A DNA stretch of 5,997 nucleotides from Hyphomicrobiales bacterium (GTDB lineage Bacteria; Pseudomonadota; Alphaproteobacteria; Rhizobiales; Aestuariivirgaceae), in assembly GCA_027051995.1 (NCBI GenBank), contig JALUFY010000055.1, positions 1 to 5,997 on the forward strand, read 5' to 3'. Every line of letters starts with the position of its first letter. Positions within the stretch are counted from its first letter, which is position 1. Below the pieces are notes generated by a model that was not told the DNA's origin, did no database searches, and saw only the letters and a program-made list of their open reading frames with translations. The position numbers and the translations under genes are program-made. Of the stretch, positions 1 to 5,997 are shown piece by piece.

Positions 1-2
1 AG

Positions 3-1925
3 CAATACGAGCTGAGCGAGTTCCAGAAGCTGGCGGGCTGCAAGCTGGGATTTTCCGAAAACCCGGATATCGGCAAGCTCAACGCCATGATCAAGGGCAA
101 CCCGGCCAAGCTGCCGGATGTGGCCAGGCGCCTGCCGGAAGAGCCGCTCGTCGTGGCGCCCTATGACGCCATCGGCAAGTATGGCGGCACGCTGCATGGC
201 ATCTCCAACGCCTCGGAGGCGGGCACGTCCGACATGCTGTCGCTGCGCCATGTCAATTTCGCCCGCTATTCGGATGATCTTCAGACCATCGTGCCGAACG
301 TCGCGAAAGGGTGGAAGTGGAACAAGGACTTCACCGAGCTGACCTTCTATCTGCGCAAGGGGCACAAGTGGTCGGATGGCGCGCCGTTCACCTCGGCGGA
401 CGTGAAGTTCTGGTACGACAACGTCGTCATGGACAAGCACATCTTCAAGAAGCCCAAGCCCTATGCGCTGGTGGCCGGCAAGCGGATGACGGTGGAGACG
501 CCCGATCCCTACACGGTGGTGTTCAAGCTGCCCGCGCCCAAGCCGGGGCTGCTGGCCACCTTCGCCTTCTCCTACGCGCAGCCCTTCCTGCCGAAGCACT
601 TTCTGGGCAAGTTCCATCCGGCGATCAACAAGGACGCCGACAAGCTGGCGCAGTCCTATGGCTTCAAGGACGGCTATGCGCTGATCAAGGCCTATTACGG
701 CAACTCCGACTGGATGGACACCGCCTCGCCGATGCTTAACAGCAAGGACAAGGTGGGCAAGCTGCCGAAGGCCACCTATCCGACGCTCGAGCCCTACATC
801 CTGGTGAAGGAGACCACGGAAGGGCGGCATCTGGTGGCCAATCCCTACTATTTCGCCGTGGACACCAACGGCCATCAGCTGCCCTACATCAGCGAGATCG
901 ACGAGACCTACGCTAACGACAAGCAGGTGCGTATCCTCAAGCTGATCAACGGCGAGGTGGATTACAAGACCCAGTCGCTCGATCTGACCATGGCGCCCAT
1001 CCTGCTGGAGAACCAGAAGAAGGGGAATTATACCGTCGAGCTGAAGCCGACCATCGCCTTCCCGACGTTCTCCTTCAACGTCACGGACGCCGATCCGGAG
1101 AAGCGCAAGATTTTCGGCGATCTGCGCTTCCGCAAGGCCATGTCGATGGCCATAAACCGCGACGAGATCAACGAGACGGCCTATTTCGGCCAGGGCAAGC
1201 CGATGCAGTATATCGCCTTCTCGCCCAGGCCGGACTTCATCGACGCCAAGTGGGAGAAGTTCGCCCTCGGCTTCGACAAGGAAAAGGCGAAAAAGCTGCT
1301 TGATGAAGTGGGCCTGAAGGACGCCGACGGCGACGGCTTCCGTGATCTGCCGAGCGGCAAGAAGCTGGTGCTGAATCTGCAATTCGCCACCCAGGGCACG
1401 CCGACCAAGGTGGCCGAGCTGGTGGCGCAATACTGGACGGACGTGGGCGTGAAGACCAACGTGAAGGAGATCACGCCGGACGAATACCGCTCCGCCCAGT
1501 CGGCCAACAAGCTGGATGTGGGCAACTGGAAGAAGAGCCAGCCGCTGGCCATCATCCAGGCCAATCCGGAGCTGTTCAAGCCGCCGTTCGAGAACTATTT
1601 CGGCCACCGCAACGGCATGCTGTGGGCGGAATACATCGACTCGAACGGCAAGAAGGGCGTCAAGCCGCCGGCCTGGGTGGACGAGATGTCGAAGACCATC
1701 GACGCCTTCCAGTCGGCCACGCCGGGCTCGGACGAGGCGAAGAAGCTGGGCAACAAGCTGGTCGAGATGATGACCTCGCACCTGCTGTTCATCGGCACGG
1801 TGCTGGCCCCGGCGCCGGTCTATCACCGCAACGTGCTGAAGAACTTCCCGCACTTCAAGACCAACTCCTTCGAATACTACTGGGCCTATCCCTACCGGGC
1901 CATCCAGTGGTATTTCGCCAAGTAG
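3..1925 (+). CDS. ABC transporter substrate-binding protein, family 5 (peptide/oligosaccharide type), 5' partial
   Basis: Periplasmic solute-binding component of the importer encoded downstream. The frame is open from the left edge for 640 codons to the TAG at 1923-1925. The ATG at 87 is probably internal, because codons 3-86 are in frame, stop-free and read like the mature N-terminal part of this family; the true start and signal peptide lie outside the window. Counting from base 3, family-5 (SBP_bac_5) hallmarks are: LRKGHKWSDGAPFTSADV at about 117-134, NPYYFAVDTNGHQLPYI at about 280-296, an acidic DADGDGFRD loop at 440-448, and a C-terminal IGTV block at 597-600 followed by LKNFP. At over 640 residues it is longer than classical DppA/OppA (about 510-540) and matches the long family-5 subgroup, which includes oligosaccharide binders (AgpA type) as well as peptide binders. 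It is lysine-rich with almost exclusive AAG use, consistent with high expression. Family is confident; substrate is unknown. Confidence 0.93.
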   Translation, partial: QYELSEFQKLAGCKLGFSENPDIGKLNAMIKGNPAKLPDVARRLPEEPLVVAPYDAIGKYGGTLHGISNASEAGTSDMLSLRHVNFARYSDDLQTIVPNVAKGWKWNKDFTELTFYLRKGHKWSDGAPFTSADVKFWYDNVVMDKHIFKKPKPYALVAGKRMTVETPDPYTVVFKLPAPKPGLLATFAFSYAQPFLPKHFLGKFHPAINKDADKLAQSYGFKDGYALIKAYYGNSDWMDTASPMLNSKDKVGKLPKATYPTLEPYILVKETTEGRHLVANPYYFAVDTNGHQLPYISEIDETYANDKQVRILKLINGEVDYKTQSLDLTMAPILLENQKKGNYTVELKPTIAFPTFSFNVTDADPEKRKIFGDLRFRKAMSMAINRDEINETAYFGQGKPMQYIAFSPRPDFIDAKWEKFALGFDKEKAKKLLDEVGLKDADGDGFRDLPSGKKLVLNLQFATQGTPTKVAELVAQYWTDVGVKTNVKEITPDEYRSAQSANKLDVGNWKKSQPLAIIQANPELFKPPFENYFGHRNGMLWAEYIDSNGKKGVKPPAWVDEMSKTIDAFQSATPGSDEAKKLGNKLVEMMTSHLLFIGTVLAPAPVYHRNVLKNFPHFKTNSFEYYWAYPYRAIQWYFAK

Positions 1926-1965
1926 TCCGGCCGCCCGTTCAAGGGGCTGACGGATACCAGACAGA

Positions 1966-2001
1966 CGCGATGGACGGAAAAGGGATTTTCCGCCCATCGC
2001 G
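1966..2001 (+). terminator. Stem-loop after the binding-protein gene, possible partial terminator or mRNA-stabilising hairpin
   Basis: An inverted repeat forms a 16-pair stem with one mismatch: bases 1966-1981 pair with 1986-2001, the exception being A1974 opposite C1993. The loop is GGGA (1982-1985), which fits the GNRA tetraloop pattern. The stem is followed by GG and then TTTT (2004-2007). It lies 40 bases after the stop codon. The short T-run suggests incomplete termination, or a 3' end that protects the binding-protein message, either of which would lower expression of the permease and ATPase genes relative to the binding protein. The structure is seen directly; the role is inferred from similar arrangements in other binding-protein operons. 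Confidence 0.7.
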
Positions 2002-2030
2002 GGTTTTCGCATCAGGGCGGGATTTCCGCC
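1982..2030 (+). repeat. Imperfect direct repeat GGGATTTTCCGCC / GGGATTTCCGCC
   Basis: Two copies, at 1982-1994 and 2019-2030, differ by one T. The first copy covers the loop and much of the 3' arm of the large stem-loop. The second copy could therefore compete for part of the 5' arm (CGGAAA at 1976-1981). It could be a duplication remnant, or part of an alternative RNA fold; no protein-binding role can be claimed. Confidence 0.4.
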
Positions 2031-2035
2031 GGCGG
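2016..2035 (+). repeat. Small GC hairpin and palindrome in the intergenic gap
   Basis: GGCGG (2016-2020) can pair with CCGCC (2026-2030) over a five-base loop. The same CCGCC is also half of a perfect ten-base palindrome with GGCGG (2031-2035), so the two pairings exclude each other. The stem is short and the DNA is GC-rich, so part of this may be chance. Confidence 0.35.
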
Positions 2036-2126
2036 CGTTCATCCATGCATTGCAATCCGTTGCGGATCATGACAGGCAAAATCACCGGAAAACATTCCGC
2101 GCCGGGCGTGTCCGGAAGCCTGACGC

Positions 2127-2133
2127 GGGGAGG
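2127..2133 (+). promoter_or_regulatory. Shine-Dalgarno site that fixes the first permease start
   Basis: GGGGAGG ends six bases before the ATG at 2140 and is the best ribosome-binding site in the gap. It supports that ATG over the in-frame TTG at 2050, whose extra 30 residues are charged and unlike a permease N-terminus. A GTG at 2137 directly precedes the ATG but would leave only three bases of spacing. Confidence 0.8.
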
Positions 2134-2139
2134 ATCGTG

Positions 2140-3153
2140 ATGGGGCAGTTTCTGCGTTTCGCCTTCGTGCGCGCCATCATGGCGGTGGTGACGCTGATCA
2201 TCGTTTCGTTCATCGTCTTTTCGCTCATGGAGATGGTGCCGGGTGATTGCGCCGAGCGCTATCTGGCGTTCAAGAACACGCAGGGCTCGGGCATCTCGGT
2301 GGCCGACATCGACGCGGAGCGCGAGCGGCTGGGGCTGAACCGGCCGTTCATGGTGCGCTGGGCGTCGTGGATCTGGCACGCCTTTCAGGGGGATTTCGGC
2401 GAATCGTGCATCCTGCGCATGGATATCAGCCAGCTTCTGAGCGACAAGTTCCTGATATCTCTGGGCATCGCGCTGGCGGCGCTGGCGCTGGCCTACGCCA
2501 TCGCCCTGCCGGTGGGCATCATATCGGCGACATCCAGGAATCCCGTGCTCAACAACACCCTGCGGCTGGTCAGCTATCTGGGGCTGGCGCTGCCCAATTT
2601 CCTGCTGGCGCTGATGATCATGCTGTTTTCCACCATGGTCTATGGCAATTCGCTCACCGGGCTGTTCTCGCCGCAATACCGCGACGCGCCCTGGTCATGG
2701 GACAAGTTCGTTGACTTCGCCGGGCATGCGTGGCTGCCCATCTTCATTCTCGGCTGGTCGGCGACGGCCTTCGCCATCCAGACGGTGCGGGCGCTGATGT
2801 CGGACGAGATCGGCAAGCTCTACGTGACGGCGGCCAGGGCGCGCGGGATTTCCGGCTGGCGGCTCTTGCGGCGCTATCCGGCGCGCCATGCGCTGGGGCC
2901 GATCATCAACTCGCTGGGGTTCGATCTGAACCGGGTGTTCAACGAGCTGCCGGTGGTGGCGCTCATCCTGACGCTGACGGAGGCCGGGTCGCTGCTCATC
3001 GAGGCGCTGGCGCGCTCCAATGACCAGCAGCTGGCCGGGGCCATCATCTTTCTGCTGACGGGCTCAATCGTGGCGCTCAACTTCTTCACCGACATCCTTC
3101 TGGCGCTGGCCGATCCGCGCGTGCGGCACAGCATTCTGGGGCGGAGCGCGTGA
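2140..3153 (+). CDS. ABC transporter permease, DppB/OppB-like
   Basis: One of two inner-membrane subunits forming the translocation channel (BPD_transp_1 fold), 337 residues, normal for DppB-type permeases. Predicted membrane segments: about 9-29, 104-130, 144-168, 197-216, 266-286 and 298-320. The extracytoplasmic region after segment 1 has PGDCAERYLAFK, where classical DppB has PGDP, then the LGLNRPF and GDFGES blocks typical of the family. The EAA loop that contacts an ATPase begins near residue 228 (YVTAARARGISGWRLLRRYP). The C-terminus LADPRVRHS corresponds to the LLDPRIRYS-type ending of DppB. The start is ATG 2140, chosen from the Shine-Dalgarno site and because segment 1 follows immediately. 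Its stop overlaps the next start by one base (TGATG). Family is certain; substrate is unknown. Confidence 0.95.
   Translation: MGQFLRFAFVRAIMAVVTLIIVSFIVFSLMEMVPGDCAERYLAFKNTQGSGISVADIDAERERLGLNRPFMVRWASWIWHAFQGDFGESCILRMDISQLLSDKFLISLGIALAALALAYAIALPVGIISATSRNPVLNNTLRLVSYLGLALPNFLLALMIMLFSTMVYGNSLTGLFSPQYRDAPWSWDKFVDFAGHAWLPIFILGWSATAFAIQTVRALMSDEIGKLYVTAARARGISGWRLLRRYPARHALGPIINSLGFDLNRVFNELPVVALILTLTEAGSLLIEALARSNDQQLAGAIIFLLTGSIVALNFFTDILLALADPRVRHSILGRSA
3143..3146 (+). promoter_or_regulatory. Shine-Dalgarno site deciding the second permease start
   Basis: GGAG within GGGGCGGAG lies six bases before the ATG at 3153 but only three before the alternative GTG at 3150. This favours the ATG. 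The site is inside the end of the preceding gene, which supports translational coupling. Confidence 0.6.
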
Positions 3154-4304
3154 TGGCGGAAAGGGCGGCGAAAAGACAGGCGGCGGGCGGCGTGGACGAC
3201 AAGGCCAGGGAGGCCTATTTCACCGCCTCGCAGGGGCAGCTCATCTGGGCGCGCTTCAAGCGCAACACATCGGCCATGGCGGGGCTCATCGTGCTGGTGA
3301 CGCTGATCCTGGCCGGGCTGTTCTCGCCTTTTCTGACGCCCTATGACCCGACGGCGGCGGGGCGTGACATGAGCTATCAGAACGGCGCGCCGCAGATCCC
3401 GCGCATGTGGGATGAAAACGGCTTTTCCTGGCGGCCCTTCATCTACACGCCGGAGCGTTTCCGCTCCATCAAGACCAATTTCCGCTGGGTGACGCGCATC
3501 AACAGGAACAAGCGGCGCTACATGACCTTCCTGCCAAAGGGCGATCCCTACAAGCTCTTCGGTATGGCATTCCGCACCCATCTGTTTGGCGTGGACAAGG
3601 GCAAGATCCATCTGTTCGGCACCGACGCGGCGGGCAAGGACATCTTCTCGCGCACCTTCCACGCCATCAACACCTCGCTGGCGGTGGGCACCATCGGCGT
3701 CTTTCTGGCCTTCTTCCTGGCGCTGATCATTGGCGGAATATCGGGCTTTTACGGCGGCTGGATCGATTCGGCATTGCAGATGTTCACCGACGCCATCCGC
3801 ACGGTGCCGGCCATTCCGCTGTTCATGGCGCTGGCGGCCTTCATTCCGCCGGAATGGAGCGCGGAGGCGCGCTTCTTCTTCATCTCCACCATTCTGGGGC
3901 TGATCGGCTGGCCGACGCTGGCCCGGCGGGTACGCACGCATCTGCTGACGGAGCGCAATCAGGAATACGTGCTGGCGGCGAAGCTGTGCGGGGCCTCGGC
4001 CAGTCACATCATCCGCAGGCATCTGCTGCCCAGCTTCACAAGCTACATCATCGTCGATCTGGTGATCTCCTTTCCCTACATGGTGCTTTCGGAGACGGCG
4101 CTGAGCTTCATCGGGCTGGGGCTGAAGGACCCGGTCAATTCGCTGGGGGTGATGCTGCAGAACGTCACCCAGGCGGATGTTCTGCTCAATTACCAGTGGT
4201 ATTTCATTCCCGTCATCTTTTTCATCGTGCTGGTGCTGGCCTTCGTCTTCGTCGGCGACGGCCTGCGCGACGCGGCCGATCCTTACGCGGAAACGAGAAA
4301 ATGA
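3153..4304 (+). CDS. ABC transporter permease, DppC/OppC-like with enlarged extracytoplasmic loop
   Basis: Second channel-forming subunit, partner of the permease just upstream; 383 residues from ATG 3153, clearly longer than classical DppC (about 300). A hydrophilic N-terminus of about 40 residues contains SQGQLIWARFKRN, the OppC_N-type lead-in, and precedes membrane segment 1 (about 42-60). A region of roughly 95 residues, rich in Arg, Lys and aromatics, then runs to the conserved GTDAAGKD (156-163); this loop accounts for most of the extra length. Further membrane segments lie at about 177-200, 217-231, 241-258, 298-322 and 350-371. The EAA loop starts near residue 272 (YVLAAKLCGASASHIIRRHLLP). 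The ending GDGLRDAADPY is the standard DppC C-terminus. GTG 3150 is an alternative start adding one residue. The stop overlaps the next gene by four bases (ATGA). YejE also has a long loop here, but overall context fits a Dpp/Agp-type system. Confidence 0.94.
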   Translation: MAERAAKRQAAGGVDDKAREAYFTASQGQLIWARFKRNTSAMAGLIVLVTLILAGLFSPFLTPYDPTAAGRDMSYQNGAPQIPRMWDENGFSWRPFIYTPERFRSIKTNFRWVTRINRNKRRYMTFLPKGDPYKLFGMAFRTHLFGVDKGKIHLFGTDAAGKDIFSRTFHAINTSLAVGTIGVFLAFFLALIIGGISGFYGGWIDSALQMFTDAIRTVPAIPLFMALAAFIPPEWSAEARFFFISTILGLIGWPTLARRVRTHLLTERNQEYVLAAKLCGASASHIIRRHLLPSFTSYIIVDLVISFPYMVLSETALSFIGLGLKDPVNSLGVMLQNVTQADVLLNYQWYFIPVIFFIVLVLAFVFVGDGLRDAADPYAETRK

Positions 4305-5299
4305 GCCGGCTTCTGGACGTGGAAAATCTGACGGTGCAATTCGACACCGGCGAGGGGCGCGTCACGGCGGTGGACGATGTCTCCTTCTCCCTCGACAAGG
4401 GCCGGGTGCTGGGGCTGGTGGGGGAATCGGGCTCGGGCAAGTCGGTGACCGCCAAGTCGCTGATGCGGCTGAACGCGGGCAACGCCGTCTATGGCGGCAA
4501 GACCGCCATCACCCTGCATCTGGATGGTGGGCCGGTGGACGTGATGCGGCTGAAATCGGCCAGGGAGATGCGCATCGTGCGCGGCGGGGCCATCTCGATG
4601 ATCTTTCAGGAGCCCATGGCCTCCTTCGCCCCGGCGCTGACGGTGGGCGGGCAGATGGTGGAGCAGCTGCTCATCCACAACGACATGAGCCGCAAACGGG
4701 CGCGGGAAATTTCCATCGAAATGCTGGAGCGCGTGGGCATCCCGGAGCCGGTGAAGCGCTTCAATCAATACGCCTTCGAGCTGTCCGGCGGCATGCGGCA
4801 AAGGGCGATGATTGCCATGGCGCTGTCCACCCGCCCGAAGCTGCTCATCGCGGACGAGCCGACGACGGCGCTGGACGTGACCATCCAGGCGCAGGTGATC
4901 GACCTGATGAAGGATCTGGTGGCGGAGTTTCACATGGCCATCATCTTCATCACCCACGATCTGGGCGTCATCGCGCAGACGGCGGACGACATCGCGGTGA
5001 TGTATCTGGGCAGGCTGGTGGAGACCGGTCCGGTGCGCGACGTCATCCGCCGCCCGGCGCATCCCTATACGCGCGGCCTGCTGGCGGCGCTGCCGAGGCT
5101 GGATGACCCCGGCGCGCCGCTGGAGCCCATTCCGGGGGATATTCCATCGCCGCTGGAGCGGCCGGGGGGGTGCGTCTTTCACACCCGCTGCCGGGAGATC
5201 ATCGGAGATGTCTGCCGCAAAGAGGTTCCCTGTTTCCGGCGGGTGGCGGCGGGGCATCTGGCCGCCTGCCATCTGCATGAGGGGGAGTGCGCGTCATGA
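4301..5299 (+). CDS. ABC transporter ATP-binding protein, DppD/OppD-like
   Basis: Cytoplasmic ATPase subunit, 332 residues, normal for DppD. All nucleotide-binding motifs are present: Walker A GESGSGKS (41-48), Q-loop Gln103 in IFQEP, signature LSGGMRQR (161-168), Walker B LLIADEP with Glu186, D-loop ALD (190-192), and H-loop His219. The stretch after the Q-loop, [14 protein letters not shown], differs from the usual QDPMTSLNP. A C-terminal oligopeptide/dipeptide extension begins at [12 protein letters not shown] and carries four conserved cysteines, Cys291, Cys297, Cys305 and Cys323, the arrangement that binds an iron-sulfur cluster in studied Opp/Dpp ATPases; Cys311 and Cys330 are additional. 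ATG 4301 is chosen because the protein begins directly with the ABC core ([14 protein letters not shown]); upstream sequence in this frame is a shadow of the permease. The ribosome site is weak, so translation probably depends on the ATGA overlap. The gene overlaps the next by four bases. Confidence 0.96.
   Translation: MSRLLDVENLTVQFDTGEGRVTAVDDVSFSLDKGRVLGLVGESGSGKSVTAKSLMRLNAGNAVYGGKTAITLHLDGGPVDVMRLKSAREMRIVRGGAISMIFQEPMASFAPALTVGGQMVEQLLIHNDMSRKRAREISIEMLERVGIPEPVKRFNQYAFELSGGMRQRAMIAMALSTRPKLLIADEPTTALDVTIQAQVIDLMKDLVAEFHMAIIFITHDLGVIAQTADDIAVMYLGRLVETGPVRDVIRRPAHPYTRGLLAALPRLDDPGAPLEPIPGDIPSPLERPGGCVFHTRCREIIGDVCRKEVPCFRRVAAGHLAACHLHEGECAS
5284..5287 (+). promoter_or_regulatory. Shine-Dalgarno site for the second ATPase
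   Basis: GGAG, at the end of a GGGGGAG run inside the preceding gene, lies eight bases before the ATG at 5296. It supports that start and coupled translation. Confidence 0.6.
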
Positions 5300-5997
5300 G
5301 CCAGGTCCCGTTGATCGAAACGCGCGATCTTTGCGTGCATTATCCGCTGCGCGGCGGCCTTTTCGGGCCGAAAAAGGTGGTGCGGGCGGTGGAGAACGTC
5401 TCGGTGAAGATCGCCAGAGGCAGCTTCTTCGGCCTGGTGGGCGAATCGGGATCGGGCAAGACGACCTTCGGCCGGGCGCTTCTGCGCGCCGCGCCCGTGG
5501 TGTCGGGCGAGGCCGTCTATGACGACGGCGAGGCGCGTTATGACCTGCGCGCCATCGGCGGGGCGGAGCTGAAGGATTACCGCTCGCGGGCGCAGATGAT
5601 CTTTCAGGATCCTTACGCCGCGCTTTCGCCGCGCATGACGGTGCGCGACATCATCGCCGAGCCGCTGGAGGTGATGAAGCTGACGAAATCGCGCGCCGAG
5701 ACGGATGAGCGGGTGCGCGAGATCGCCGCCCGCTGCCGGCTGAACCTGGAGCATCTCAGGCGCTTTCCGCACGCCTTCTCCGGCGGCCAGCGCCAGCGCA
5801 TCTCCATCGCCCGGGCGCTGGTGAGCTGGCCGCGCTTCATCGTCGCCGACGAGGCGGTGGCGGCGCTGGATGTGTCCATTCAGGCCGACGTTCTGAACCT
5901 GCTGCGCGAAATCCAGAAGGACATGGGGCTGACCTTTCTGTTCATCAGCCATGATCTGTCGGTCATCGCCCATGTGTGCGATTACGTCGCCGTGATG
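5296..5997 (+). CDS. ABC transporter ATP-binding protein, DppF/OppF-like, 3' partial
   Basis: Second cytoplasmic ATPase, pairing with the one upstream. The first 234 residues are visible and the frame is still open at the right edge; a full DppF-type protein is usually about 320-350. The N-terminus [19 protein letters not shown], with its insert before the first strand pair, is typical of DppF rather than DppD. Motifs: Walker A GESGSGKT (49-56), Q-loop Gln104 in [14 protein letters not shown] (the QDPYASLNPRMTV block of DppF), signature FSGGQRQR (161-168), Walker B FIVADE (181-186), D-loop region AALDVSIQA, and H-loop His219 in FISHDLS. The Walker B glutamate is followed by AVAALD instead of the common PVSALD. 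The catalytic residues are intact, so an active ATPase is expected. The C-terminal domain, and any cysteine motif there, is outside the window. Confidence 0.95.
   Translation, partial: MSQVPLIETRDLCVHYPLRGGLFGPKKVVRAVENVSVKIARGSFFGLVGESGSGKTTFGRALLRAAPVVSGEAVYDDGEARYDLRAIGGAELKDYRSRAQMIFQDPYAALSPRMTVRDIIAEPLEVMKLTKSRAETDERVREIAARCRLNLEHLRRFPHAFSGGQRQRISIARALVSWPRFIVADEAVAALDVSIQADVLNLLREIQKDMGLTFLFISHDLSVIAHVCDYVAVM

Noticed and set aside
30..41. LAGC, a perfect lipobox-like tetrapeptide near the visible N-terminus of the binding protein
   Set aside because: The preceding residues (QYELSEFQK) are charged and polar, with no hydrophobic signal-peptide core, so this is mature-protein sequence and not a lipoprotein cleavage site.
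87..89. ATG at 87 as the start of the binding protein
   Set aside because: The frame is open and family-like upstream to the window edge, and no signal peptide follows this ATG, as a periplasmic protein would need.
2086..2099. CGGAA/TTCCG five-pair hairpin with a four-base loop upstream of the permease ribosome site
   Set aside because: It is too short and weak, with no T-run, and is within what chance gives in this composition.
2050..2139. N-terminal extension of the first permease from TTG 2050
   Set aside because: The extra 30 residues are charged and unlike permease N-termini; a good Shine-Dalgarno site sits before ATG 2140.
1926..2139. A separate promoter or small gene in the intergenic gap
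   Set aside because: No convincing -35/-10 pair was found by eye, and no short open frame with a good ribosome site apart from the permease start.
2874..4022. Long antisense open frames (also at 1939-2676, 4283-5278 and 5179-5973)
   Set aside because: They mirror well-supported + strand genes, are rich in Arg, His, Gln and Ala as expected from reading GC-rich codons backwards, and show no recognisable domain or ribosome site.
3854..4300. Upstream extension of the first ATPase frame
   Set aside because: This stretch overlaps the conserved EAA loop and last membrane segments of the second permease, and its translation is low-complexity Ala/Gly/Arg/His-rich sequence with no ABC motif.

Overview
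The window lies inside one co-directional (+ strand) operon for a five-component ABC importer of the peptide/opine/nickel (Dpp/Opp, family 5) type. The DNA is GC-rich, with GC-ending codons, AAG-dominated lysine and ATGA gene overlaps. The protein variants (for example PGDCAER in the first permease and QEPMASFAP in the first ATPase) resemble transporters I associate with Alphaproteobacteria, particularly Rhizobiales. That taxonomic assignment is an inference from style and recall, not from a search.

Layout: 3-1925, a very large extracytoplasmic substrate-binding protein whose 5' end and signal peptide lie off the left edge. 1926-2139, a 214-base gap with a strong stem-loop followed by a T-run, a second small hairpin, and a Shine-Dalgarno sequence for the next gene. 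2140-3153, first permease (DppB-like). 3153-4304, second permease (DppC-like) with an enlarged extracytoplasmic loop. 4301-5299, first ATPase (DppD-like) with a C-terminal four-cysteine domain. 5296-5997, second ATPase (DppF-like), cut by the right edge just after its H-loop histidine.

How it works together: the binding protein captures the solute in the periplasm and delivers it to the heterodimer of the two permeases; the two ATPases form the cytoplasmic motor. The last four genes overlap by 1 or 4 bases, so they are probably translationally coupled in fixed stoichiometry. The only real gap follows the binding-protein gene and holds a hairpin, as expected if the binding protein is made in excess over the membrane complex. 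The substrate cannot be read from the sequence. The binding protein's large size and the long loop in the second permease fit the subgroup that includes oligosaccharide as well as peptide importers.

No RNA genes, mobile elements, CRISPR arrays or phage genes were seen. Apart from the intergenic RNA structure and a few motif variants, this is an ordinary transporter operon, and I found no convincing new system.
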